This document shows positions 53,507 to 60,855 of a DNA stretch of 64,000 nucleotides, piece by piece; the first letter of the stretch is position 1, and each line of letters begins with the position of its first letter. Origin of the DNA: Vreelandella sedimenti (GTDB lineage: Bacteria; Pseudomonadota; Gammaproteobacteria; Pseudomonadales; Halomonadaceae). Both the position numbers and the translations under genes were made by a program. The notes under the pieces are model-generated. The model did no database searches, was not told the origin of the DNA, and saw nothing but the letters and a program-made list of their open reading frames with translations. The stretch lies in NCBI RefSeq assembly GCF_013416325.1, contig NZ_JACCGK010000001.1, positions 310,001 to 374,000 of the forward strand, read 5' to 3'.

Positions 53507-54028
53507 TTAGCTCTCCCCACGCAGAATTTCAGCTACATATTGCAGCGACAGCAGGGTGGCGCCGACGGCCATGGGCAGCAGGGCGGGCCACAGCGGTGGA
53601 TTCCATACGGAACCCGTCGTCCACTCACCGTGAAGTGCCTCAAAAACATAGACCCAGCTGGCATACGCCAGGGCGGCACAGAAACCTAATCCAAACAGCG
53701 AAGCGATCAAGCGCATGATGGTGCGGGTAATACCACCCAGCGCATCGGGCACAATAGTGATAGCCACGTGCCCGCCGGTCATCAGTACATAAGGGCTACC
53801 CATCAACATTGCCGCCGTTACTGAAAAGATGGTGAATTCGGTCTGCCAACTGGTGCTCATTCCGAGTAAGTAGCGAATAAATACCATCTGGCAAATCACT
53901 AATACGCCAGCGATAAACATGGCGCAGGCTAAATAGGCAGACAGCCGCGAAAGCTTATCCATGACGCGAATGTAGCCGCCAATGATGCCCCCACGCGCCA
54001 GGGCATTGTGAGTCGTTGCAGGTGCCAT
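53507..54028 (-). CDS. TRAP transporter small permease (DctQ)
   Basis: Small membrane subunit of 173 residues with four predicted helices (about 30-52, 65-85, 105-128, 145-165), as usual for DctQ. Features include RLSAYLACAMFIAGVLVICQMVFIRYLLGMSTSWQTEFTIF and the LMGSPYVLMTGGHVAI motif of the family. It lies between dctP and dctM. A UUCG hairpin in the 100-nt gap after dctP could reduce its expression relative to the binding protein. Confidence 0.92.
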   Translation of the reverse strand: MAPATTHNALARGGIIGGYIRVMDKLSRLSAYLACAMFIAGVLVICQMVFIRYLLGMSTSWQTEFTIFSVTAAMLMGSPYVLMTGGHVAITIVPDALGGITRTIMRLIASLFGLGFCAALAYASWVYVFEALHGEWTTGSVWNPPLWPALLPMAVGATLLSLQYVAEILRGES

Positions 54029-54077
54029 ATTTCCCTCGTCAAGCTGGTTATTTCGCCAAGCTAAGCAAGCATCAGTT

Positions 54078-54102
54078 GAAAACGGCCACCCCGAAGGGCA
54101 GC
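54078..54102 (-). terminator. Intercistronic attenuator hairpin between dctP and dctQ
   Basis: On the minus strand GCTGCCC (54096-54102) pairs with GGGTGGC (54085-54091) around a TTCG tetraloop (54092-54095), with two G-T pairs, then CG and TTTT. It fits partial termination or mRNA protection that keeps the binding protein in excess over the permeases. Confidence 0.6.
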
Positions 54103-54128
54103 CGAGCCGTTAGGCGTTTATGGGTTGC

Positions 54129-55124
54129 TTACTCGACGGCCAGCGCTGCATCGATAATGGCCTGGCCATTGGGAACATTGTCGGCAAAGTTTTTGTAAGA
54201 GGTTTCCTTGGCGATATCGAGCCAGGCGTTGTAGTCGTCTTCGCTCATGCTGACCACCTCGACGCCGTTCTCCTCGTAAAGATCGACCATTTCCTGATCA
54301 ATGGCGGCGGCCTCTTCAGCAAAGAAGGCTTCTGCGGCTTCACCGGCTTCTATCAGCGCCGCCTGCTGTTCCTCGTTAAGCTCTTGCCATACCTGCTCAG
54401 AAATAAGAATGGGTTCGTACATGTACCAGAGCGCGAAGTCACCCGGCTCGGTCAAGCATTCAACCTGTTCATAAAGCCGGAAAGAGATAAACGACATCGA
54501 CGAGGTATTGGCGGCATCCAGCACACCGGTTTGCATGGCGGTATAAACCTCGGAAGAGGGCATGGAGGCAATGGAGGCGCCAGCGGCCTCAAGCATTTGT
54601 TCAAACGCAGGTCCGGCAGCACGGAAATTTTGGCCCTCGACGGTATCCGGGGAGGTAACGCACTGTTCGCTAGATGCAAAGCCACCGGATAACCAGGCAT
54701 CTGCAAGTACTCGAGCGCCGCCTTCGCGAATGACTTCTTTAATCATGTCCATATATTCAGAGTCATTCAGACGTTGAGCATGGGCCTGATTACGCACTAA
54801 GCCCGGCATCAGCGTAGCCGAAAATTCCGGATGCCGACCACTAGCGTAATCCAGCGGTAGAGAGGTGATATCGAGGCGACCACGAGCGATAGCGCCCCAC
54901 TGTTCACGCGCTTTGAACAGTGACTGGCCCGGATAAACTTCTATGGTCAGCCCTACATCCGCATCGACTACTTTGCGGGCCATCATTTGCACCATCTCGT
55001 CGCGAACGTCTCCCTGACCCCCAGGGAATTGATGCGACGCGCGTAGCACGGTATCGGCAGAGGCGTGGGAAGCCGCAATGGCGAGACCGAGGGCGGCAGC
55101 AGTTGAGATCACATAGCGTTGCAT
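54129..55124 (-). CDS. TRAP transporter substrate-binding protein (DctP), probably malonate
   Basis: Periplasmic binding protein of 331 residues with a Sec signal peptide (cleavage near ASHASA). DctP-family features: LRASHQFPGGQGDVRDEMVQMM, IEVYPGQSLFKAREQWGAIARGRLDI and the QTGVLDAANTSS segment, where an Arg earlier (FRAAG) binds the substrate carboxylate. First gene of the malonate operon, divergent from the GntR regulator. Substrate assignment rests on the downstream matB and malonyl-CoA decarboxylase genes. Confidence 0.92.
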   Translation of the reverse strand: MQRYVISTAAALGLAIAASHASADTVLRASHQFPGGQGDVRDEMVQMMARKVVDADVGLTIEVYPGQSLFKAREQWGAIARGRLDITSLPLDYASGRHPEFSATLMPGLVRNQAHAQRLNDSEYMDMIKEVIREGGARVLADAWLSGGFASSEQCVTSPDTVEGQNFRAAGPAFEQMLEAAGASIASMPSSEVYTAMQTGVLDAANTSSMSFISFRLYEQVECLTEPGDFALWYMYEPILISEQVWQELNEEQQAALIEAGEAAEAFFAEEAAAIDQEMVDLYEENGVEVVSMSEDDYNAWLDIAKETSYKNFADNVPNGQAIIDAALAVE

Positions 55125-55174
55125 GAGGCGTCTCCAACAGTTGTTGTTGTGTGTTTGGATGGACTATATGTATC

Positions 55175-55191
55175 TATCAGTCGAGCTGATA
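55175..55191. promoter_or_regulatory. Palindromic operator in malonate divergent region
   Basis: TATCAG (55175-55180) and CTGATA (55186-55191) flank TCGAG, and the symmetry extends imperfectly to 55171-55195 (9 of 10 pairs). It covers the predicted transcription start of the dctP operon (about 55191), the right place for repression by the divergent GntR protein. Confidence 0.5.
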
Positions 55192-55197
55192 TATATA

Positions 55198-55226
55198 TCA
55201 ATAGGCGCTATGTATGCTAATGTCAA
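55198..55226 (-). promoter_or_regulatory. Predicted promoter of the malonate operon
   Basis: On the minus strand a perfect -35 TTGACA (55221-55226), 17-nt spacer, and a weak -10 TATTGA (55198-55203). A second dyad TGTCA-N6-TGACA (55221-55236) overlaps the -35. Confidence 0.45.
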
Positions 55227-55279
55227 CTGTATGACAGCATTAAAACGGCTAAGACGAGCCGCGATCCAAGGAGGTAAAT

Positions 55280-55963
55280 ATGACCGGCACCAAGCGATCC
55301 AATGCTCAGCGATTAAGAGATTCTCTTGAGGATGACATCATCAATGGCCGTCGCTTACCGGGAGAGCGCCTGGATCCAGAGGCCTTGGGGCGCGAGTTTC
55401 AGGTTTCGCGAACGCCTGTGCGCGAAGCCTTTCAACAGTTGGTCGCCAGCGGCTTGGTCACCGTTTCCCCGAAGAAGGGCACCTTCGTTGCGAAAGTGGG
55501 TATTGATCAACTGATCGAGATGTTCGAGGTGATGGCGGAGCTTGAAGGCATGTGCGGCCGCTTGGCAGCACGCCGGATTACCGAATCAGAGCTGGCCGCG
55601 TTACGCGAAGCGCATCAGCGCTGCGAAGCAGCGGCCCTGGCCGGCGACAGCGACGAGTATTACTACGAAAACGAAGGCTTTCACGACTGTATCTACACCG
55701 CTAGCCACAACACTTTTTTGGCCAGCGAAGCGCGCCAACTTAAACAACGTTTAAAGCCTTACCGGCGCCTGCAGCTCCAGGTGCGCCAGCGGGTAAATAA
55801 TTCCCTCAGCGAGCACCAAACCATTGTGGAGGCCATTGAACAGGGCGACCCCGTGGCGGCCCAGCAAGCACTGAGCGACCATGTATTGATTCAAGGCGAG
55901 CGCTTTAGCGATTTCGTTTCCAGCGTACGCAGGATGGAGTCACCGTTAGAGAGAACGGGCTGA
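55280..55963 (+). CDS. GntR-family (FadR/FCD) regulator of malonate genes
   Basis: Regulator of 227 residues with an N-terminal winged HTH (about 15-75: LPGERLDPEALGREFQVSRTPVREAFQQL) and a C-terminal all-helical FCD ligand-binding domain whose metal/carboxylate site residues include His in ENEGFHDCIYTASHN and SLSEHQTIVEAI. AAGGAGG directly precedes ATG 55280. Divergent from the TRAP genes and, by analogy with MatR of rhizobial malonate clusters, probably a repressor released by malonate. An operator-like palindrome lies in the shared region. Confidence 0.88.
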   Translation: MTGTKRSNAQRLRDSLEDDIINGRRLPGERLDPEALGREFQVSRTPVREAFQQLVASGLVTVSPKKGTFVAKVGIDQLIEMFEVMAELEGMCGRLAARRITESELAALREAHQRCEAAALAGDSDEYYYENEGFHDCIYTASHNTFLASEARQLKQRLKPYRRLQLQVRQRVNNSLSEHQTIVEAIEQGDPVAAQQALSDHVLIQGERFSDFVSSVRRMESPLERTG

Positions 55964-56083
55964 TCCGAATGTACTGCTTTTTATAAAGATGTCCATATCG
56001 GTGGGGTAATCGTCCTTGCCGACATAAGGCGCAGCGCTGACACTCTCTCTAATGCTTCGATTCCCCGTTAGCGGAGAGAGACT
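55964..56083 (+). other. Gap between GntR and GlxA-like genes
   Basis: A 120-nt gap with no clear terminator or operator. It must contain the end of the gntR transcript or a promoter for the downstream pair. Confidence 0.4.
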
Positions 56084-57091
56084 GTGACTCGCCATGTTGC
56101 TCTATTTGCCTACCCCGACTGCCAACTGCTGGATGTCAGCGGTCCCTGGCAGGTGTTTGCCAGCGCCAATACGCTAAGCCCCCAGCCGCTCTATCAGTTG
56201 ACCCTGGTCGCCGATGCCGTCGGCCCGGTAGTCACCAATGGCGGCCTAGCCGTGCATGCTACGCACACCTACCATCAACTTACTCATTTACTGCCCCTGG
56301 ATACGCTGTTGGTGGCGGGTGGCAGTGGCGTGATGCAGCAGTGTGAAATAGCCGCAGTGAAGCAGGTGCTTTGTGAGGTCGCTCCAGAGGTGAGGCGGCT
56401 CGGCTCTATCTGCTCTGGGGCATTTTTGTTAGCCGCTGCAGGGTTGCTGGAAGGCTGCCGCGTTACCACTCACTGGCGCCATGCACCTCAACTGGCGGAT
56501 GAGTACCCCGCACTAAGCGTAGAGCCCGATGCACTCTATATCGAAAGCAACGGCCGCTACACCAGCGCCGGTGTAACGGCGGGGATTGATTTGGCGCTTT
56601 CGCTGGTAGAGGCAGATCACGGTGCTGATCTGGCCGGTCGAGTGGCCCGCGAGCTAGTGGTGTTTTTGCAGCGCCCAGGTGGGCAGTCGCAGTTCAGCGA
56701 GATACTGCGACACCAACAAGAGGCGGGGCCGCTGCGCCGCTTGCTGGATCAGCTCCACGCCGACCCCAGCGTTGATCACGGGCTTGAGAGCATGGCCGAC
56801 CTGATGGCGGTCTCCCCGCGCCATTTAACCCGGCTATTTAGGCGCTACTTAAATACCACCCCCGGTGCTTACCTGACCCAACTACGCCTTGAGCAAGCGC
56901 GCTTGGCGCTGCTCAACGGGCGCGAAAACGTATCCCTTGAGCGCCTAGCACAACGCTGGCGGTTGGGCGGCGCGGAGCAGCTGCGCCGCCAGTTTCAGCG
57001 CTACTACGGCGTATCACCCTCGGTATATCGCCAGCGCTTTGCGTCTTCCCATACAGATGATTCTATTCAGGAGAGCGTTTCATGCCTTTAA
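56084..57091 (+). CDS. GlxA-family transcriptional regulator (DJ-1/PfpI + AraC)
   Basis: Regulator of 335 residues. The N-terminal DJ-1/PfpI-like domain (about 1-180) has the nucleophile elbow SICSGAFLLAAAGLL and TTHW. The C-terminal AraC double HTH (about 225-325) has MADLMAVSPRHLTRLFRRYL and LERLAQRWRLGGAEQLRRQF. The start is GTG 56084, preceded by GGAGAG. It overlaps the MFS transporter gene by 10 nt, so it probably controls that exporter or importer. GlxA-type regulators often respond to amines or amino-acid derivatives; the effector here is unknown. Confidence 0.9.
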   Translation: MTRHVALFAYPDCQLLDVSGPWQVFASANTLSPQPLYQLTLVADAVGPVVTNGGLAVHATHTYHQLTHLLPLDTLLVAGGSGVMQQCEIAAVKQVLCEVAPEVRRLGSICSGAFLLAAAGLLEGCRVTTHWRHAPQLADEYPALSVEPDALYIESNGRYTSAGVTAGIDLALSLVEADHGADLAGRVARELVVFLQRPGGQSQFSEILRHQQEAGPLRRLLDQLHADPSVDHGLESMADLMAVSPRHLTRLFRRYLNTTPGAYLTQLRLEQARLALLNGRENVSLERLAQRWRLGGAEQLRRQFQRYYGVSPSVYRQRFASSHTDDSIQESVSCL

Positions 57092-58245
57092 CCGTCACTC
57101 TATTGTCGCTCTGCCAGGCGCTACTGGTTACCGGTAATGTCTTGCTGATTGCCGTCTCGCCGCTGATTGGGGCGTCTTTGGCGCCAAGTGCGTCATGGTC
57201 GACCGCGCCGGTCGCCACCCAGTGGCTGGGGCTGATGTGCGCCACCATTCCCGCCTCGTTAATTATGGCCAGGCTGGGCCGAAAGCGCGGCTTTATACTG
57301 GGCAATCTGTTGGGATTGGTAGGTGCACTGGTCGCCGTGCAGGCGTTGATTGGCGAGCGCTTTGGGCTGTTCTTGCTGTCGACCTGGCTAATCGGAATCG
57401 GCATTGGCTTTGGCCAGCTCTATCGCTTTGCCGCGGTGGAAGCCGCCCCCACGCCGATGCGTGACCGGGCGATTGGCTTGGTGATGGGGGGTGGTGTGCT
57501 GGCCGCGTTTGCCGGGCCATGGCTAGCCAGGGTGAGCCGTGAGCTGGGTGAAGTGCCGTTTCTGGGCAGTTTTGTAGGCTTGGCAGCGCTCTACGCACTG
57601 GCGTTAGTGGTGCTGATGCTGACGCAACTGCCGCCTGCTTCCCGCACCCACGGCGAAGGCAACGCACTGCCGCTGGGTAAGATACTCCGCCAGCCTGGAT
57701 TTATTGTGTCGGTGAGCGCGGCGATGGTCGGGTACGGCATGATGAATTTGGCCATGACCGCCACGCCGCTCGCCATGGCGGGGGCTGGGCATCACTTTAA
57801 CCACGTTTCAATGACCATTCAGTGGCACGTGGTGGCGATGTTTTTACCCTCGTTCTTTACTGGCCATTTGGCCACCCGCTTCGGCGCCAAGCAAGTTATT
57901 GTGGCAGGCTGCCTGCTGCTGGTGGCAAGTGCCTTGGTCGCTCAGTTGGGGATCAGTTTAGCCGGTTTCAACGTGGCGCTGATTTTGCTGGGCTTGGGCT
58001 GGAATTTTACCTTTCTGCCCGCCACCGGGCTGCTCACTGAGAGTTACCGCCCGGTGGATAAAGCGCGCACTCAGGCCGCCAACGAGTTTTTAGTCTTTGG
58101 CACCGCCGCTATCACTGCGTTGCTCGCTGGGCCCTTGGTCAGCGGCTTGGGTTGGGCGACGCTTAACCTAGTGTTGATCCCCATCGCGCTAGTGCCCTTG
58201 GCGGTGCTGGTCTGGCAGCACCGAACCCGGCTGGAAAACGCTTAA
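57082..58245 (+). CDS. MFS transporter
   Basis: Major facilitator superfamily carrier of 387 residues with about 12 membrane segments. Seen are the loop 2-3 signature LIMARLGRKRGFILGNLLGLVGAL (A-motif-like G-x-x-x-G-R-x-x-R), AAVEAAPTPMRDRAIGLVMGGGVLAAFAGPWLARV and DKARTQAANEFLVFG. AGGAG (57070-57074) lies before ATG 57082, inside the end of the regulator gene. Substrate unknown. It ends in a 4-nt overlap with the convergent PNKP-like gene. Confidence 0.88.
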   Translation: MPLTVTLLSLCQALLVTGNVLLIAVSPLIGASLAPSASWSTAPVATQWLGLMCATIPASLIMARLGRKRGFILGNLLGLVGALVAVQALIGERFGLFLLSTWLIGIGIGFGQLYRFAAVEAAPTPMRDRAIGLVMGGGVLAAFAGPWLARVSRELGEVPFLGSFVGLAALYALALVVLMLTQLPPASRTHGEGNALPLGKILRQPGFIVSVSAAMVGYGMMNLAMTATPLAMAGAGHHFNHVSMTIQWHVVAMFLPSFFTGHLATRFGAKQVIVAGCLLLVASALVAQLGISLAGFNVALILLGLGWNFTFLPATGLLTESYRPVDKARTQAANEFLVFGTAAITALLAGPLVSGLGWATLNLVLIPIALVPLAVLVWQHRTRLENA

Positions 58246-58688
58246 AAATCCCCTGGCGCGCACTGCAGGCAAGTAAGCCCGAGCGCGCGCCACTGGGCGA
58301 CCACAGCGTCACGGTCATCCAGCACCAGCCAAGGCGCAAAGCCGTCGCTGCGCATGCGCTCCAGTAACGCCTCTTTTACCGCTTCATCATCCACATGGTC
58401 ATCGCCCTCAGGGCGTAGATACATGGCATCAAAGGGGATGGTGTGGCGCTCTAGCCAGCGCTGGGTATGCTCACGGTGGCTATCCGGGCGACCGCTGCAA
58501 ATCACAATCTGCTGGCCTTGGGCCTTCAGGATTTTAACCAGCTTGGCCACCGCTTCGATCACCGGCGCTTCGGCCATATGGGCAAAGAAGGGCTCCCACT
58601 GTTTTTGGCTGCCCAGCACCCAGTCACTGACCTGGTGGGGGTGAAATTCGGCTAAGGTGCCGTCAACATCAACAATTACTGCGGACAT
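58242..58688 (-). CDS. HAD phosphatase resembling T4 polynucleotide kinase 3'-phosphatase
   Basis: Soluble HAD-family phosphatase of 148 residues. Motif I is VDVDGTLAEFH (nucleophile and acid Asp), motif II is VICSGRPDSHREHT (Ser), motif III/IV DDRDAVVAQWRALGLTCLQCAPGDF. This pattern and the ending are those of the T4 Pnkp phosphatase domain. It is a stand-alone domain without a kinase. Start ATG 58688 has AGGGAG before it, and the gene overlaps the previous one by 13 nt. Last gene of the DeoR-linked ABC operon, it may dephosphorylate the imported compound. A nucleotide substrate is possible. Confidence 0.85.
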   Translation of the reverse strand: MSAVIVDVDGTLAEFHPHQVSDWVLGSQKQWEPFFAHMAEAPVIEAVAKLVKILKAQGQQIVICSGRPDSHREHTQRWLERHTIPFDAMYLRPEGDDHVDDEAVKEALLERMRSDGFAPWLVLDDRDAVVAQWRALGLTCLQCAPGDF

Positions 58689-59767
58689 GCAAAACTCCCT
58701 AAACTGGAAAGGGTGACTAGACGTGAAGGAGCAGATAAACGCTGGGCGGTGCAGAGGCGCTCGCCTAGTAGTCCCTGCCAAGCGGTTAATGCGTTATCGC
58801 TAAACGGGGTAAATAGCGGTACCACTTGGGTGGCGTCTAACTGATCGGCAAGCGCCACCAGGTGCGACGCACGTAGGTGAACATTCCAGCGCTGCCAGCT
58901 GATTTGGCCTGCCGCTAGCTCTGCGCGGCGGTCAGGGGTCAGATAACCTGTGTGAAGTAGGTGGTGATCGGGCCACTGTTCCGGCGTATCGCTGCGATCG
59001 CACATCAACTGAAGGGTTGGCGGGCAAGCGTTTTGCCGCGCTAACAGCGAGCGAATCGAGTGGTCGAGCCCAGGCCGACGCAGTGTTGCAGGCAGAGCCA
59101 AGAGCGCGGCCAGGTTGTCGCGAATCACGGGGTCGATGGCGAGCGTTAACTGCCGCTGATCCGCCTCTTCCGCCAGCCATAGTGCCATTTCCAGGGCGCG
59201 GCCGGTTTCCGGCACCGGAAACGCCAGCGGCTGATCAAGGCGCTCACTAATAGCCTGAACACAGTACGCTTGGGGCTGGTCGTAGCTGCCGTAGGAGGCA
59301 TCCAGTAGTGCAATAGCCGCTTTCGGCGGGGTATCAAACGGAAACACAGACGACTCAAAACAGGCGTCGCCGCTATAGTAAACACCGCCCTCCACCGCTA
59401 GATGTAGCCACACACCGCCTAGCGAGTGCCCCGCCTGGCCGGTGGTAACGGTGATGCCTTCCACTTCTAGCGTGCCGCGTTCGGGCAAGGGGCGCCATGC
59501 GCGGTTGTGAGGCAGTGCCTTGGCTACCAGCGGCGTGCAATAAAGTGGCACGCTCTCTGCTAGCTCGGCCACGCCGCCGATATGGTCGATATGGTCATGG
59601 CTGATCAGTACGGCATCCACAGCCAGGTTGTTCGCCCAAGTAATGGTGTCATCCGGGTGGAGTTCACCGCCTGCATCTAGCAGTAGGCGTTTTCCCTGGG
59701 CTTCTACCACTATTGCAGCAGGCCCTTTGGCGCCTAAACCACTGAGAATCTCGATATTGATACTCAT
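58676..59767 (-). CDS. Metallo-beta-lactamase-fold hydrolase
   Basis: MBL-fold enzyme of 363 residues. The metal motif is HDHIDHIGG (HxHxDH), with a later His in AGHSLGG and Asp in YSGDACFESSVFPFD. The C-terminal half (about 200-363) adds a domain with helices and cysteine/tryptophan residues. The start at ATG 59767 overlaps the ATPase stop as ATGA. The fold includes phosphodiesterases (PhnP, tRNase Z), so hydrolysis of a phosphodiester brought in by the ABC system is plausible; the exact family is not recognised. Confidence 0.82.
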   Translation of the reverse strand: MSINIEILSGLGAKGPAAIVVEAQGKRLLLDAGGELHPDDTITWANNLAVDAVLISHDHIDHIGGVAELAESVPLYCTPLVAKALPHNRAWRPLPERGTLEVEGITVTTGQAGHSLGGVWLHLAVEGGVYYSGDACFESSVFPFDTPPKAAIALLDASYGSYDQPQAYCVQAISERLDQPLAFPVPETGRALEMALWLAEEADQRQLTLAIDPVIRDNLAALLALPATLRRPGLDHSIRSLLARQNACPPTLQLMCDRSDTPEQWPDHHLLHTGYLTPDRRAELAAGQISWQRWNVHLRASHLVALADQLDATQVVPLFTPFSDNALTAWQGLLGERLCTAQRLSAPSRLVTLSSLGSFACPQ

Positions 59768-60855
59768 TGGTCGGGCTCCAGGCACCAGCCCTGCTGAAGG
59801 TCGACGGCAACCTGGCTACCCAGGTCAGGTGCGGTGTGGTGGTAGGCCAGCAGTGTTTCCCCGCTGGGCAGGCGCAGGGTGAGCTCATAGCGCTCGCCGC
59901 GGAAAATAACGTTTTCCACCTGTGCGGCAAGCTGGTTATGAGTGGGAGTTGCGGAGGAAGCGGTTGCCGCGCTGATCTGAATATGTTCCGGGCGCACCAG
60001 CACGCTTTGGGTTCGTTCGGATTCGATGGCGTTCAGCCCGCGCATTAGGGTCGCGCTCTCAAGGTGCTTTCCAGGGTGACCGGCGGCGACCTTTAATTGG
60101 CTGCCCTGGCCGATAAAGCCTGCTACCCAGGCGGTTCGCGGCTGCCTGTAAAGGGTTTCAGGGGCGCCCCACTGAACCAGCTTGCCCGCTTTCATCACGG
60201 CGATTTTGTCCGCCAGCGCCATGGCTTCGGTTTGGTCGTGGGTGACATAGACCAGCGTGGCGCCAGTTCGCTGGTGAAAATCGCGGAAGCTGTGTTCCAT
60301 GGTGGCGCGCAGGTGACGGTCAAGGTTGGCCAATGGCTCATCCAGCAGTACCACTGAAGGGTCGCTGACCAGGCAGCGCGCCAGGGCCACCCGCTGGCGC
60401 TGGCCGCCACTGAGGGCCTGGGGCATGCGATCGGCGTAGGCATCAAGCTCCACCAGGGCCAGGGCCTGCTGCACCCTGTGGTGATACGCCGCTCCGCGCA
60501 GGCCTCGTAGCTTGACTGGGTAGCCCACGTTGTCAGCCACGCTCATATGCGGCCATAGCGCATAGGACTGGAATACCATGGCCATATTGCGCTGTTCAGG
60601 CGGCACATGGGTATCGGCGCTGGCCAGGGTGCGATTGGCTAATTGAATCGTACCGTCGTTGATCGTTTCAAAGCCTGCCAGCATGCGTAGCATGGTGGTT
60701 TTGCCACAGCCGCTGGGGCCGAGCAGGGCGACAAACTCGCCTGGATTGATCGTCAGCGACAGCGCATCAACGGCCGTCTGTTCGCCAAAGCGCTTGGTGA
60801 CACGATCGATCGATAGCCCTGCACTAGATGGCACTGCCATGCCTAACTCTGCCAT
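59764..60855 (-). CDS. ABC transporter ATP-binding protein
   Basis: Importer ATPase of 363 residues. Walker A GPSGCGKTTMLRMLAG, Q-loop VFQSYALWPHM, signature LSGGQRQRVALARCL, Walker B VVLLDEPLANLD, H-loop VYVTHDQTEAMAL. A C-terminal TOBE-like domain (about 270-363) completes the CysA/PotA/FbpC type. It overlaps the permease stop by 13 nt and the hydrolase start by 4 nt. Labels such as ferric, polyamine or 2-aminoethylphosphonate transporter are all common for this type and do not decide the substrate. Confidence 0.93.
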   Translation of the reverse strand: MAELGMAVPSSAGLSIDRVTKRFGEQTAVDALSLTINPGEFVALLGPSGCGKTTMLRMLAGFETINDGTIQLANRTLASADTHVPPEQRNMAMVFQSYALWPHMSVADNVGYPVKLRGLRGAAYHHRVQQALALVELDAYADRMPQALSGGQRQRVALARCLVSDPSVVLLDEPLANLDRHLRATMEHSFRDFHQRTGATLVYVTHDQTEAMALADKIAVMKAGKLVQWGAPETLYRQPRTAWVAGFIGQGSQLKVAAGHPGKHLESATLMRGLNAIESERTQSVLVRPEHIQISAATASSATPTHNQLAAQVENVIFRGERYELTLRLPSGETLLAYHHTAPDLGSQVAVDLQQGWCLEPDQ

